In this document: positions 13,237 to 27,257 of the stretch, piece after piece
Numbering within the stretch: position 1 is the stretch's first letter
How the letters are laid out: each line of letters starts with the position of its first letter
Assembly: GCA_013396755.1 (NCBI GenBank)
Contig: VWZF01005820.1
Coordinates: forward strand, 124,371 to 188,370
From: Sclerurus mexicanus
Taxonomy: Eukaryota > Chordata > Aves > Passeriformes > Furnariidae
Reading direction: 5' to 3'
DNA: 64,000 nt
Notes under the pieces: model-generated
Seen by the model: only the letters and a program-made list of their open reading frames with translations
Database searches by the model: none
Told to the model about the DNA's origin: nothing
Made by a program: the position numbers and the translations under genes

Positions 13237-16200
13237 AAATCTCTACTTAAATCAAAGCCATTTTTTAATGTATCCCAAGGATTAGACATAATATAACTAC
13301 AGTTAGAGCCTGAACTGTAAACTTATTTTACCCTTAAAAGACCTGTAGAATGACACTGAAAGATTACAGCAACCCTTTGTTGTTGCAGACTTTTCAGCTT
13401 CATGCATTTCAATTGACAGTCTCAGTAGAATAATCCCTGGCAAGATAGAGGCAAAGAAGAGAGATTCCAGAAGAGAGATTCCATTCAAACAGCATTCTTT
13501 TTTACCGGNATGCAGTAAAAAAAAGTCATACAGAACAGTTAAGTACGTGCATGATTTATTTATAACGGGATAGCAGGAAACTGTTCAACAGCAGCCCGTG
13601 AAGCTCATAAAGGAGAAAGCAAGAAGTATCAAAAGCATCTCTCAGGTATATGCAAAAAAGGCAGAAATACTGGTCTATCAAGTAAACAAGTCTTCATGGG
13701 GAAATAAAATACATATATCCTACATTATTTACCATAGTAAAGAGATTGGTTTTTTTAAACAGCTATGTAGAATTGAACATGATTAATTTTTCACTGCAGT
13801 TGTACACAAATTCCATATATACTGGCAACTGAGAAAGATACATATTAGCAAAACTTCTGCCTTCTGTTACAGTGATAGAAACTGCAAATAAAACAAATAG
13901 GAATTAATAGAGAGGTTTTTTTCACATGAATACATGCCGTAAGTGTGAGCTTCAATCTCAAGTGTCTCTCTTCAGATCCCATTTAAAGTAATCTCTGCAG
14001 CACAGCATCTCTAGTGTCCAATAACACAAGCATTGAAACACCTACACTGGTGCACTTTTTCACTGCTGTTTGTTTTCACATGAAGGGTAGAAACTTGATT
14101 TTCCTGGATAACTTTACCTCTCCAGGGTATGGCTGAAATTGGCCACATTTGCAAAAGCCATTAGGGAAAGAGGGGAAAAAAGTCCACACAAAACACATGT
14201 ATATGCACACAAAGCCTGAGGAGTCAAATAAATGGCAGAGCAAATCAAATGTGGCAGATTCATAGGACAGCAATGAGGTGAAGAAAATTATATGAATGAG
14301 CATTAGCTGATTCAAAAAAAACCCCAAAACTTAGTAATGATTAGAATGGCAAGAAACAAAAATAGCAATGGAGGAGGGAGAAAGAAATTACTCCTGCTTG
14401 CTAGGTCAGCACACTCATCTGATCAAGCAGCAGTAACCATGTCGGGGTTCACTGATAAAGTCAAAAGCATAAAGCTACTCACGAAAAATCATAATATCAG
14501 GAACACAACCTACTTTGCAGCAGCAGAAAGATAGACATTTGGGAATAAAAGAAATTAATTTGGAAGATTGGCAGGGCAGGAAAGCCAATAGCAGCTGTAA
14601 CCACTCACTCCCAGGGAGATTATAGCAAAGGAGGACTTAGAATAAACAGCAAGAATCACAAATTAAAAGTCTGGAGCAGACTGGGACAACAGCTTGTACC
14701 AGCAGGAGTATGGATTCTGACTGTAGTAGGTGGAAAGAGACAGGACAGAGAAAGCAAAGTTGAATGATATAACCACAGATGGAAGAATAATTGTCTTCAA
14801 AAAACCTTCCTCATCACCTAGAGCAAAGCAAAATTTCACAAGTATTATTATTATTGGGAAATAAATCCTAGAAGGCAGATATCATTGTAAAAAACTACAG
14901 ACTGAACTGATATTTGGTCCACATAACACTGTGACATTTCTAACAGCAAGGGTGAAGAGAGGAATGCCCAAGCTCACTTCTTCAGGGGGTGTGATGAGAA
15001 TCTAAGGCAGACTGTTCTTCACTTTTCACCATCTCCACTCACAGAGGGATCAAAAACTGCCAAGAGATCTCACATGATCCAAACTGCAAAGCAGCTTTAA
15101 TTTACTTATGTCAAGTGCAGGATCTTATATAGAGCTATGTGGAGCTAATGTGTGAGCCCAAGTTTGGGCACATAAAAAAAAACTGTGGACACCTTTTTTA
15201 CTCCTATGTTTAATTTTTTCAAGTCCCTTACTCTCTCTTTTCTTTATTCTGTTTTACCAGCATTTCTTTCTCTCCCTCAGTTGATCCTCTTTGCTAGTTG
15301 CTGCATTCCCTCAGTGCAGGGAGAGCATGCCCATGGTGTTTTCTTTGTAACTAAACTGTGGCACTGCACAGCCTGGCTGGTTTAGCATTTACTAAACAGG
15401 AAAGCAAGCTGCTCACTGGAAAAAAAAATACATATATATAAATTTATAATCATCTCTCTGAGCAGCAGCAAAATCCTGGCATATCCTCTCCAGCAGCACT
15501 GCTACCCATTGCAGGTTCAGGAGCTGCTGGATGTCATTAAGAAAGAGGAATTTCATTGTTCTTTGGCAACAAATGAAATTTCCTGGTGAAAATGATTCCC
15601 TGCTCCAGTTGGTAGTCTGCCCAATCCTCCAATTCTGCACCAGAAGTGGCTCTGAGGGTTAGCTGGGCTATCAGAATGGTGAGGCAGCAAGCACAGTGCA
15701 CTGGGAAGCTTTAAGCTCATTTGCTTCCTTTGTCATGTGAGAGAGAGATCAATCTCACTGGCTTCTGTTGTCCCAAACTCTAAATTTCCCAGTGGCCATT
15801 ACACCACAAATAACTTTTATTATTTACCATTGTTTTGGGAGTTTTTTCACCTTTCTCAAATTAGATCTTTCCAAAATCCCCCCATGGCCAAAACACCCAG
15901 TGTTTAAAGTCAGATATTTTACGCAAGTTGCTCTTTTTTTGGTGTCACAGTAAAAAGCCTGTTACTGAAAAGAGATTTGTATGTGCATCTAGCATTACGA
16001 GCAATTAATTTTTTTAACAAGTTTTTCCATCCCTTTATCTCAACTTTTAACAATAAGAGTGATGGCAGCCATCATGAAAGCAGCTTTCTCCCCAAGAACT
16101 GCGGTCAGCGGCTTCACACTGAGAACAGTCTGGAGAGCCATAGAGGTTTTCATGGAGAGCAATGGCCCTAAAGAAAGGAGAATCAGCAGGTAAGAGGAAA

Positions 16201-17723
16201 CTTAGTCCTTTGGTGCTTAATAGTCAGTGGAGTTAAAAATCATTAGGACGCTTTAAAACCTGTCTGTAGTGAACAGAGATAAATTCTGTGGAGTCACTTA
16301 CCCTCTATCCTGAAAATTCAGTTGAGTAAAAGAGTGGAATCCAGAATCCTGGAGCTGCTGAAGCCCTTTGAGTGGATATCACACAGTGAGCATTCTTGAT
16401 CATTTGTACTAATTTGAATTATTGTTCTCTTTAGGATAACTATTATTTTGAAGGCTGCTGGGATTTCAAGTCATGTTTCTTTCCTCTACAGCTATAAAAC
16501 ATGAGTGGAAAAGGCCAGTTCTAACCAATAGCAACCTCAGTTCTGTAACAGGATGAGGAATCTGTGCACTCCTGGGATTCCTGCTCTGGGCTATCCCTAA
16601 ATTACATTGTGCTCACTGAAACTCAGCACAGTAGTTCTTATTATCATCATATGCTGGGCTGGGTTCAATTGCCACATGACTGTCACGTGCTGGGAGAGTG
16701 ATTGTCTTCTAAATCAAAACTTGCCACCATGTTTCAACTACGTTTTTGCCAGTGTTCAGAATTTCACATTTTTCCAACTCCTTCATTTCATTTTTCTCTC
16801 TCCTTCTGACAGTTGTGTTACACTGGTATCTTCTGCTCAGCTTTTGATCCACACTACCTCCCAGATTTCTTTCCTGAACTGCTACCTGTACAGTTGTTCC
16901 TCAAATTAAATGGAAGTATAAAATTGAAGGAGCATCCTCAATTTTGTCATCATAGTAAATGAAAACATTGAATTGTATTTTAGGCAGGATGGATCCCTGA
17001 AGCATCCTACTCTGTTTACTCACCCATTCTGTCCTGCCCCAGTACTACTGAAAGCCTCTTTTACTAGTTACAACTAAATGTAGTTTCCTTGTGGTAATAT
17101 AGTGCAAATCAATAACAAAGCTTACTAAAGATATTCAACATCTTTTTTCCTTTTGCTATTCAAAAGCCTGGTACCTTGCCACTGAAAGAAATTAGTTTGG
17201 TTTGACATGACTATTCTCAACAAATATACATTGACTGATACAAGCCAGAAGTTTCCAAAGCATGTCATGTTGGCTAATAAAATGCCTGTGAAAAAATTTC
17301 ATCAAGAACTTTAGTTATCTTTTGTCAAAAAGCCAAAAAACATTTTATTGGTATTATAAAGGTAGCACCTTACACACATTGCATTCTAAATATGTTTTAA
17401 AATGGTCCCAAATATCCACATAAGAAAAAAAAAAAGTCAGTAGGAAGACAGAGACTAGTACAACTAAGCTCAAGTATTTTTAGAATTTCAAATATTAGTC
17501 ATGAACAACAGTGATCTTACAAAAAAAAAAAAAGTCTGGATTGTAGGTCATGCAACTCTTTCTCAGGCAGAGAAAAAAATGTTGCTCTTAAACAAAAAAA
17601 AAGGTATTTGAAATCTGAACCCTACCACTTCAACACAGTGGATCCTAGCTTGTACACTGATACCATCACCTCTGCTACTCCAAAATTATTAAACTTATCA
17701 GAATTTTAAACCAACAATAGATT
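13237..17723. other. no confident gene; one ambiguous base at 13509
   Basis: AT-rich, intron-like sequence. Position 13509 is N. The patch 16050-16190 is GC-richer and open on both strands, with a strong plus-strand donor and a strong minus-strand acceptor (see findings). The rest shows no repeat family or coding frame that I can support. Confidence 0.45.
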
Positions 17724-17739
17724 CCACTGATATCAGTGG
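17724..17739. other. perfect 16-bp palindrome
   Basis: CCACTGATATCAGTGG equals its own reverse complement and is flanked by T on both sides. It could form a small cruciform or be a binding site for a dimeric protein. No neighbouring gene feature suggests which, and chance is possible in 64 kb. Confidence 0.7.
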
Positions 17740-18999
17740 TCTGATGGGGATTTGCAACCTGGTTTTATAATGGATTTGATTGTCCTTTGGATTACTTAGC
17801 ATTGATTTTTATATGAACTGTTTCAGAAAGTTTCACTAAAGCCATTGTTGATTGATATTAATATTAAAGAGGGAGAGAAGACAATTATTGTTTCTCTGAG
17901 ACAGTCAGTTCTTTGCCTACTTTTCACAAAGATCAAAGATACATTGTGGAGGATTGAGGTAAATAGTGTATGTTCTCCTTAAGCACACATATATCAATCA
18001 ATAAAGCAATGAAGGACTTATTCTTTTAATATAACTGAAATATTTAAATTTTCAGGAAAATATAAAGGGCTTGAATTTCCATTTCTAAAACCAAATAGAC
18101 TTTTTTCCAATCGTATCAACAAAAAATCCACCTCACAAGTGCCTCTGGATTCAAAGATCAGCAGATTGACCATTTTCCCCCCACCGCCAGAGCCTAAAGA
18201 GGAGGAAGTGGGGATCTAAATAAAAATTAAGCACTTTCAAGTGTAAAACATTCCTGATGACTCCTCTGGAAGTGGTTCCCGAGAATTTCAGAGGAGCCTG
18301 CTCTCAGAGACAGCAAGCAGAAGCAGATGTGCATAAGCAACTTTAGCTACAGATGTGGCCATGAAGGTAAATGCACTTTTCTGTGTGAGAACACTAAGTT
18401 GGCTGACAGTCCAGGTGACAAAAACAGAGACATCTTTGGTTGCAAGACTCATGCTGCTGAGATAAGAGAATTGGCTCTTACTCCATCTTGCAGTTTATAC
18501 ACCGGCAGTGGAATGGCTTCCAAAGCTGTTTACTTATAGTCCCTACTGCTCCCTCCGTGGGCTTTAATACTTCCAACAAACACACACAAGCATTTTGTCT
18601 GCTCTCCCCAGCAGCTTTTCCCTTTCCTTTTAAATCACATATATTTTCTCAAATATTTTTTTCCAGGTCTGGAAATTAGTTGGCTTGAATAAAACATTCA
18701 TCAGCATGGGTAGTGGAAAAGAAGGGGATACATTCATGTCTTTGCAACTAAATATCAGGGAACATTGCCCTCCCCTCCATCTCTCTGTCAATAGAGGAAG
18801 ACAAGCATCCAGAGGGAACAATTCAGAGCACTTCCCTCTCTGCAGGGATTATGTAGGTGTATAAATTAAAAGCCAAGGCTCAGTTAGATACATCAAATCT
18901 CACAGTACAAACAATCCTCTTTCCTCTTCAGAGACAAAAGAGGATTTAAAGCTGCAGGAACAATAAGTGGATCTACAGCCGTTTTAGGAGAAGGCTCAC

Positions 19000-19041
19000 C
19001 TCTGCTGTGCTCTGAATATTTCTCACTCTGCCTTACTGGCA
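19000..19041 (-). CDS. candidate 42-bp internal exon (minus strand)
   Basis: The acceptor is excellent (pyrimidine-rich AATTCTACTTTTCAG), and so is the donor (GCAGAG|GTGAGC). In phase 1 it reads PVRQSEKYSEHSR and ends in phase 1, so it can sit between 23007-23061 and 9877-9962 without disturbing the frame. Its length is a multiple of three, compatible with a cassette exon. The frame stays open on both sides of the proposed boundaries, so support rests on the splice sites. Confidence 0.27.
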
Positions 19042-22000
19042 CTGAAAAGTAGAATTGTGTAAAAGCTGTGTAATCTACTGGCAGCACTATATTATTAAAC
19101 TAGGCTATGTATTCCTCTGCAAGATCACATTATAAATCCAGCTGCTCAAGAATTGCAAACAATTCACCTAAATTCACTAGACTGGCTTAGGAAACACTCA
19201 TGGAAAGTTTCAGGTTTGAGGGAGAGAAATCTTCTTTTAGACCATAATACTAAAGGTATATCCGGCCCATCCTTTCAAGTGTCTCTCTGTTAGCATGAGA
19301 TTTTTTTTTCCACTCCCTGACAAAATTCTTGCTCTTTTTAGCCCAAGTTCTCCCCCAGGGAAGGCACCATCAAGTGCAGAAATTTTCAATACAATTCCAA
19401 GAAATCCAGCAGACATACTTTGATTCACACTGCTTACAAAGTGGAGACCAAACATGAGTGATATACTTGGAAGGAGCAAAAGCGAAGAGGAACCCACATT
19501 GGATGTTGTTTTACTACAGAGTTCAAAAACTACAGCAACTGCACCTTGTCCAAGTTCTTGAGTGTAGTTACCAGTGACATAAAATTTCAGTTTACACAGA
19601 GAACCAAAGCAGTTTTTCCATGTTCATTCTCTGACTTCCATCTGTGTCAGGAGACAGGATAAATCATCCTTTTCTCTCATGATTATGCATGGAAAAGATA
19701 AAGTTTCTTTATCAGATAATATTCTCATAATAGCATATGGCAACTCATTTTGAACTACAGGTACGGCAAGACAATCCTGGAGGCTGGCAATAAATTTATG
19801 TAAACCCAGAAACTTAGATTTCTCCTTTATTAAAAGAGAATGCCAAGGGAAATCCCTTTGTGAGACAGGCTAGTGAAAACAGGAACTTGTGAGAATGAGC
19901 AAAGAGTGAGAAAGCGAGGCAGCAAGAAAGGATGGAGCAAAATGTTTCCTACTGCACTCTTGCACTTAAATTAGGTGTGAACTCCCTCCTTTTAGCTATG
20001 GAACTATTGCAGGGTCTAATATTTCAGACTAATGTACTTGAAAATACACATGTGCATAGGCACCACATACAGGAACCAACAAGTAACAATACAATGCAAG
20101 CCAAAGAATATATTTTTTCAAAGTATTTATATGAACAGGTGAAGATAAAAACAAGCTTAAAAGGATACACTTGTAGTTAGCCTAAAAGGCTGAAGATAGT
20201 GATATACTGTTCATTAGCAATTCCCAGATAAACAGCAAAGACCTCTTGCACAAATAAAGAATAGATTTAAGCTGTGGTTCCAGGAAGGTTTTGTTTTGAA
20301 AGCTAACTTTTGGAGGTGTCAACATTTTATTGCTGCTCACTGTCCGCTCCCCAAACAGCACACAAACAATCTTGCCATTGGAATATTATATTCCCTTCCT
20401 TCCCTTCATAGCATGAAAATAATACTTTTAAATAGTTTAAAATTTGAGTCAGTTCAGTTTATCACATGGCTGCCCCACCAGTTATTTTTGTATAACTTCT
20501 GAGCAAGGATGGGAAAGAAGAACTGAGGTCAGAAACCTCTTAGGCCTCTCCTGCTACCAAGCCCAGCACTTGCAGAACCTCAGGTGTGAGCAGAAACAGA
20601 CTAAAAGAGCATTAAGACTAAAAACCTTTTAAAAGCATCAGTAATTTTTCAGTATTTCCCACACACAACCCCACTTGCAGAATTTATCGGAAATGTACAC
20701 CTATCCCCAAGTGCACAAATGCACTAGGCATACCTTTCTCGTAAGTAAAAGAAATTCAGACTGTGGGAATAGGGCTAAAAGAAAAGGTTTAAGGTGATGT
20801 AGTCTGGAAGATTTGGCACACCAAACGTACCTGCCAAGCAGAAATGGCTATTGTTTCCCTCCTTATTTAGCAGGCACATTGCCAATTCATCCCAAATCTC
20901 CTTGCTTTCCCCTACGTGGTTCCCACGTTCCCCTCACATTACCAGCTCCCTCTGACAGCCACGGTAGCCAACACCCTCTAACTTACTTAAAGCAGCAAGA
21001 TTTTATCCCTCAGCTAGCTCCCAGGGGCCAAAGTTAGTCACAAATACAACAGGAGAAACATACATAAAGTACACGTTAATGACCAATATCGACTTTAGCC
21101 TCCCAGACGTTAATTGCTCCGTTCTCAAACAGAAGTTCCCACAGGACAGAGAGTTGGCACAAAGTGTTTTCTCCATGATAACTGCTCTTAGTTGTTTCTA
21201 TTTTGTACTTAGTGTGGTGCTGATGGGTAATAACTTACTCCTAGGTCAAAGCTGTGAGATATTAAAATGATTATCAATAACCATTTACTGTGCTTCTGTG
21301 TCTTTACCTTCCTTTCTCACTTGATTTCATAAGAGAAGAACACACAAGTATTCCAGGGAGATGCTCTCTGGCAGGGAGTGGGGTACAGTAAGACTGCTCT
21401 CTCTTTCCAGCTGAGAAGTTTTTCTGACAAAGGCAGTTGTTGGAATTAAGCTGGAAAATCAAAGCAAAGGCAGTCAGGATAGTGCTTGTGTTCATGTACT
21501 ACTAAGTAACTTCCAGAAGCACATAGGATGAGAGGCCAATGCCTTTATGTATGACTTGATCTTCTGTTCACAGTAGATCAACAGCAAGCAATAGATTTCA
21601 ATATACCTTTGCATTGTCATCAAGCTAAACATGCTGGAGTTTGAATAGATGCATATCTCCCCTCCAGTGGTGATATTTGTGCAAAGGGCAAGGTTTAGTG
21701 AATTGGTTTGTTTGGTAGGGTGTTTTTCTGTTCCTCCTCTCATCAATATCCCATCCCACTTGAAAGGGGGGGGGAAAAGTCCTCATTCAGGTTTCGAATC
21801 AGTATATGAACAGGGAAGACTGGACTGCTGGGGGACAAAATTTGAGAGAATTTGTTAGAAATTATCTGATGCTACAAGTATTAATTACTGAAGCGTCATT
21901 TCAGCCACCCCACTGCTCGGTTGGTGAAATGACACTTCTGGGGTGAAAATTCCAGAAATTCTACAAAGTGTCAAACCAAGCCATTCATCTCATCTTTCAG

Positions 22001-23006
22001 CGAGTTCCTTCTGTATATTTCACAGGACTCCCTCTATAGCAAAGTGACCTATATTGGATGGTACCATTCCCTCAACAAAAGTATTGTCTGGCTTATTGAC
22101 CGGATCTCAAACAATGGCAAGACTTTCCCTTCAGAACCCAAAGAAATTTCCAATAGCCTCCAGCAAATAAAAACTTTTTAGTCCCGTTACCTAACCTGCC
22201 TAAATTTTATGCAGAACACATCAAGAATATATTATGAGAAGCAGGGCAGTTACTAGAATTTGTAATTACTTCTCAGTCCAATCCAAGCTGGGTAATAGCT
22301 ATTTCAAGTACCATGCATATGGATCTTGCCTATCCTATCGGCAGTGGGGCATCTTCCTTGGGTTTGACTTAATCATGCATATGATATGAGGGACTGAAAG
22401 GGGAATTCTGCACTCAGGTAGATGGCACCCAGACATAGCTCATGTACAGTGTACTTCACCTTTCTGCATGGTCATCCACAGCATAAATTGAGGAACATTT
22501 CACATATTTTGGGATAAGAGATTTTTTCAGCATGTTAACAGCTTGAGTTGTAAGTCTTGACAGGCAAATATGTCTCTCCAGACTATAATGAAGGCAGTGT
22601 CACCTCATAAACTTTACTTCTGCAAGATGCACTTAAACATACACTGGATCCCTGATGTATCATAGTTACAAAGTAGCAACTTTATTCACAAAGAGACTCT
22701 CAGAGCAGAGTTAATCTCCTCTCTACTTTGATGACTAAATCAGTTAATATCACTATGATGGTTTCATTTTTAGTAAAATCCATAAGGGAACAACCCATTT
22801 TGTTATAGAGTAATGCATGCAATTAAATAATAACAACAACGGGAACCTTCTTCCACACACACCAGAACCAGGAGAATATGATAAGCAGCTGGAAAAATTA
22901 CACTTGATATTTTGGGGAAGAAAGAGACTCCTCATTTATCAAGATGAATAAAGTAGTTCTGAAAAGACAATAAAGTGGCTTTCACTTCTGAAAAAAAACC
23001 CCTCAC
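19042..23006. other. no supported gene: intron or intergenic
   Basis: AT-rich sequence with a nine-G run at 21766-21774 and no recognisable repeat element. Frames are short on both strands. Confidence 0.5.
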
Positions 23007-23061
23007 TATACAACACCTCTTTTGAATTACATACTTCCTCCAGAACCATTTGCATATTTTT
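23007..23061 (-). CDS. candidate 55-bp internal exon (minus strand)
   Basis: The acceptor has a good pyrimidine tract (TTTTGCTTTTAACTCTTTTG before AATTCAATAG). The donor is TATA|GTGAGG. In phase 0 it reads KNMQMVLEEVCNSKEVLY and ends in phase 1. It does not join directly to the phase-2 end of 27088-27257, so either an exon between them is missing or this one is a decoy. A second frame is also open. Confidence 0.25.
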
Positions 23062-26000
23062 CTATTGAATTTCAAAAGAGTTAAAAGCAAAATTAATGTG
23101 ATTCACTGTGAATGCCAGGAAGACAATTACAGCCCATCAAAAGCTGCACAAAAGGACAGAATTGATGTGCACAGTAATGCAAGATTTTTTTTTATTTTTT
23201 TTAAGACTTTCTTTAGATCCAGCTAAGCACAAAGCTAGAGGTTAGGTCTTTTTTATTTGTGCTCCAAACCAGCTGCCCAGTGTCCTGATGTATTCTTACA
23301 GTGTGTTTGCTAGCCTGATTTTCAGAGATCTTAGATTAAAGAGTAGGCATCTATGGTTTAGCCTATCCAGCCTGAAGCAACTACTTTCTTTACTTGACAT
23401 TCCTTTAAAAAACATTATAGTCTAAATATCTTGCCTTCTGCAGATTTTTAAGATTGCAATGCTTTGAGTAGCACTGTAAGAACACCATGCAACTGCAACA
23501 TTTCAGGAAAGGGAGATAGAGATTTGACAGTGTATTCTGAGGGTAGAGGTTTCTCACTACTTTACTGAGGAAGAAACATGTTGTAAGCTCCGTACAGACA
23601 GTCATTCTGTCCACTCTCAGGATCCCGAGCACCACGTGTGTCTGTGGTTTACAGCATGTATGTACTAATAATGGGCATCCTACATGGTGTATATGCATCC
23701 TGTTTTATATTTATTCTCATGTGTAACAGTTACTAATTCACCACAGAGATAAATAAAGACCTTTTTGCCCACTTCTTTTTAACAGAGACACCCAATCCAG
23801 TGCAAACTTTATAACAAGGGAGCTGTTCACTCTGAGGTCCTAGAAGACTGGGTGAAGGAAAAACACCAGGTTTCCTGTTCCTATAGACAAAGGTTTAGGA
23901 TAAGGTTACTACTTCAATTACTGGAAAGCTCATACAGAAAGCATTAATGAACAGATTCCTACTACCTCAATGCTTTATTTTATGTCCAGCATGTAAATCA
24001 CTATCTATTGCTGATTTCATATATACATTTAGTGGTGATCTGATGGGCATTTCACTAACTACTTGAATCCTCTACTGAATGCACAAATTATCTCTCAAAT
24101 GCCTCATTTAGGGAAAAGGTGATATTCTATTTGAAAAAGAACCCTTTTGCACAAAACCAAAAAAGTGTTCACCATCAGCCAACCCTCCTCTTAAAACATG
24201 GATCCCTTCTTGAATCCTGAATCAAGTTTCCCTTCTGAGCCAGGGAAACTCATCAATTCAGAATATGAAAATTCTGTTCCTGTAATCCTTACAGCTCTTG
24301 TTCCAACAGAATCCAGTTAGCTTTACTGTAATGTTCTGACTGACCAGTATCCCACAATCACTTGACAGTTGACAACCTTCATACTGAAGAAGTTCAACTT
24401 TTCCTGTCACAGTTGGGATAATATTCATCTTCTATTTAGCAAGAACTTGACCTTTCTTGCTAATCTTACTGCTAATAAAGGTAAAAAGTAAGTAAAAGAA
24501 CTTGCCAAAAAATCACATCTAAGTTACTGATCTGAAGTTCTCCACTCTTTTTCCTTGTTCCAGAGTTGGAAAGGGAGACACAATACATGTAGATCATGTT
24601 CAGGTTTTTAAAAGTGTAGCAAAGATTAAAATGAATTCCCTTCTGTCATACAATAGCACTAGTTAGATATTTTTTTCCTTTAACATGCTACGGCCATGTA
24701 ATTTACAATTTTGGCAAGAAATGCATGAGTTGCACTGCTAGAAGATTTGTTTAGGTTGATCTCCACACCAGTTGCATAAACTGGAATACCCTGTCTATGA
24801 GCAACATATTCCTCCATTCACTTTCTGTTCCAAAGTCAACTGGAATTTTTGGTTGGTTATTTCCGCTACCCTAAATAAAAAGTGAATCTAACACTACAGC
24901 ATTTTTAAATGAGACAATTAAAAAAGCGGAAGGAAATTTGGAAACAAAATCAATTAAATGAAGTCTTTCCATTCCATATAATCTTTCCATTACTTCCTAC
25001 TAGTTAAAACTCCCAATTAGGTCCCCAAAGTTTGTGGGTTTTTTTAGAGTAAGCATTTGAAAATTAATTTTCTGCTATCAGAAAAAATTGTTTTCCTGAG
25101 TGAGCTTTGAGATATTCTGTGGTGCATCTCTTTTAATAATATGTTTTGATTTTGTTCTCTTCTATGCAATTAAATACTTATGGACTTGTATTCAGTATGT
25201 CCCCTCATGGCCACAGGCATCCTATTTCTGTGGTTATTCATAGAGCTACAGAAAGTTAGAACTTCAGACAAAAGTATGTTATTTCAGTGAAGATATTCTG
25301 TAATATGCTTGTTGAAGGCAAAAAAAAAAAAAAATTGGTGGTACTCTTTGCTATTTCTTAAATTACAAATGAGAAAGATGTTATATAAATCAGAGAATGT
25401 GAAAACCACTTCAACTAAGTTTTCCCTGACAAAATTCCAGGGTCTGACTGCAACCCATAATTCAAATTGCTAACCAATTTGAAGAGGACATTTGGTATGT
25501 AGTTATTAAAAGGGCACATGGTTCCCAGGCATAAAAGGATTTGATGATCTTCAAGGCCCTTCTAGGTTTTAGCCTATCAAATAGGAAAGATTTCAGCCAT
25601 CACAGCAAGATGAGATATTCATCAGTACATAACCGATAAATTCTTGTCATGTATTACATCAAGAAGTAATAGAGGATGATGGAAACTGTTCAAAATGGGT
25701 GAAAAATACACTTTCCTTTGCTCTTAGTAAGTGTTAAGCTATGCTAGACTGACAGTTAAGGACCACTGCTACACATTACAATAGCCATTGTTCCTATTTT
25801 CCAAGCTGATAAAAAAATCAACATTATTCTTTTCTGATTGCTGCAACACTAAATATCTGATTAAAGAAAAGCTTTTCCAAAGCACCAACAATGGCTTTGT
25901 TAAAATGCTGATAGCTTCACAATCCTTGCAAGGAAAACTTCTATTCTTAATTCTTTATCCTCTGAAGCATTTAAATAAATACATTAAAAATAAAATAAAA

Positions 26001-27087
26001 ACACCCTGAAGACTGAAAGGAGTTTAGGGGGGTGTTGTTTGCGTTTTCAAAGTATGAGAATAACATATAATGTTTATTAGAGAAAAAAATGCAAAGGAAA
26101 CTTTCTAAAATCAAGGCTGAAATCTTGATAAGTATAAAATGACTACCATAGGAGCTTCAAAATCTAAATTCTATTGAGCCATTTTCATTAGTTTTATGCA
26201 AACCCTTTAGCAATAGAGCTGCAAAGTATTAAAGGAGGTTGTACTCTTTCACAAAGGACAAGTATATTAGCTCCTTCCCAAAAATACACAGAATTGCTTT
26301 TTCAGTGGCCAAATCCTCATATAGTATAGATCAGAACACATTATTTACAATGTGTTGTAGTCTGGCACACATTGAAATACGTTATTTACACCAAAAAGTG
26401 TCTGATCCATTCAGTATAACAATTTACAAAATAAAATGCTAAAGGTTTATGTTCTTTAGAAACAAAGAATTATTCTTCTGAATATAAAATTCTGCCAGCA
26501 GGTCTTTATTTTAGGAAAGAAAAAAAGAACCATAAATACACACACACACAGAATCCGTCATAAGTCAAAAATCAAGCATTCAACAAACTTTTCCAAGAGT
26601 AGTTTAACATTTTTCACAGAAAAATGCAGGATGAAAAAATAAAGTTGTGTTTTTCAGATGGATGAGCCCATAAAATAAAAATCAAAATATTTATTTAGTT
26701 CCTTCTGTCCCGCTCACACGCAGCACACACAGTGTTGAACAGACTACACAGATTATTGTGGCTTTCCAAAACTGCATACACTTAGGAATTTGTATATCAC
26801 CACCTCAGGACTCTGGAAGAATACTTAGCACTAAAATACTGAAGTACACGTGAATCTAAAAAACAGATGGTTAAACCATTGCTTTGATGCCATTTAATCC
26901 ATTTCTGTTAAAGTAAGATCAGAAGCATTTGAGCCCTATTCCATCTCAAATATGGCTCTCACATGAAGGAAAATCAAAGTAGCCTTATTCTGGAGATCAA
27001 AGGTATGGTATGTTAGCAACAGACCCAGACATGCTGTGTGGTAATACTGGAGGCATTTCCTAACTGTGTCTATCCCACCCATCTTAC
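23062..27087. other. no confident gene: intron-like
   Basis: Contains a 16-A run at 25320-25335 and a short (AC)n at 26538-26550. At least one exon of the minus-strand gene should lie here if the flanking exons are real, because their phases do not match. Weak candidates at about 24293-24325 and 26717-26742 did not resolve this. Confidence 0.45.
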
Positions 27088-27257
27088 TTTTCCCTACTCA
27101 GTGTAAAGTCAAAAATATTCACAGAGAAGAAGAGCTGGTAGTGAGTGACTGGTGGGCTGGTGTCAGAGGCCACTGTCAGTGTCTCTACATATTCCTCCAG
27201 AAGAAGCTTTACAATTCTTTTCAGGGATCCAGCTCCTACTCTAGGAATATCCCATCT
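27088..27257 (-). CDS. candidate 170-bp internal exon (minus strand)
   Basis: One of the better exons. The acceptor is ATTATTATTGGACAG and the donor GGGAAAA|GTAAGA. In phase 0 it reads RWDIPRVGAGSLKRIV, then KLLLEEYVETLTVASDT, then PPVTHYQLFFSVNIFDFTL, with no stop over 56 codons, ending in phase 2. The stretch looks helical and then strand-rich. The phase-0 start joins directly to 35331-35516. A longer plus-strand frame of about 131 codons overlaps it but has no splice or start context and a poorer composition. Family not recognised. Confidence 0.48.

Noticed and set aside
12966..13250. Plus-strand frame with repeated CQPCQQYSPCQHYPPC
   Set aside because: The repeats come from the 18-bp minisatellite. 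No gene context.
13509..13509. Ambiguous base N (another at 41507)
   Set aside because: Single-base consensus ambiguity. Not a gap or biological feature.
25320..25335. Long A run considered as a processed retrogene tail
   Set aside because: No gene-like sequence precedes it. A-runs of this size are common in this window.
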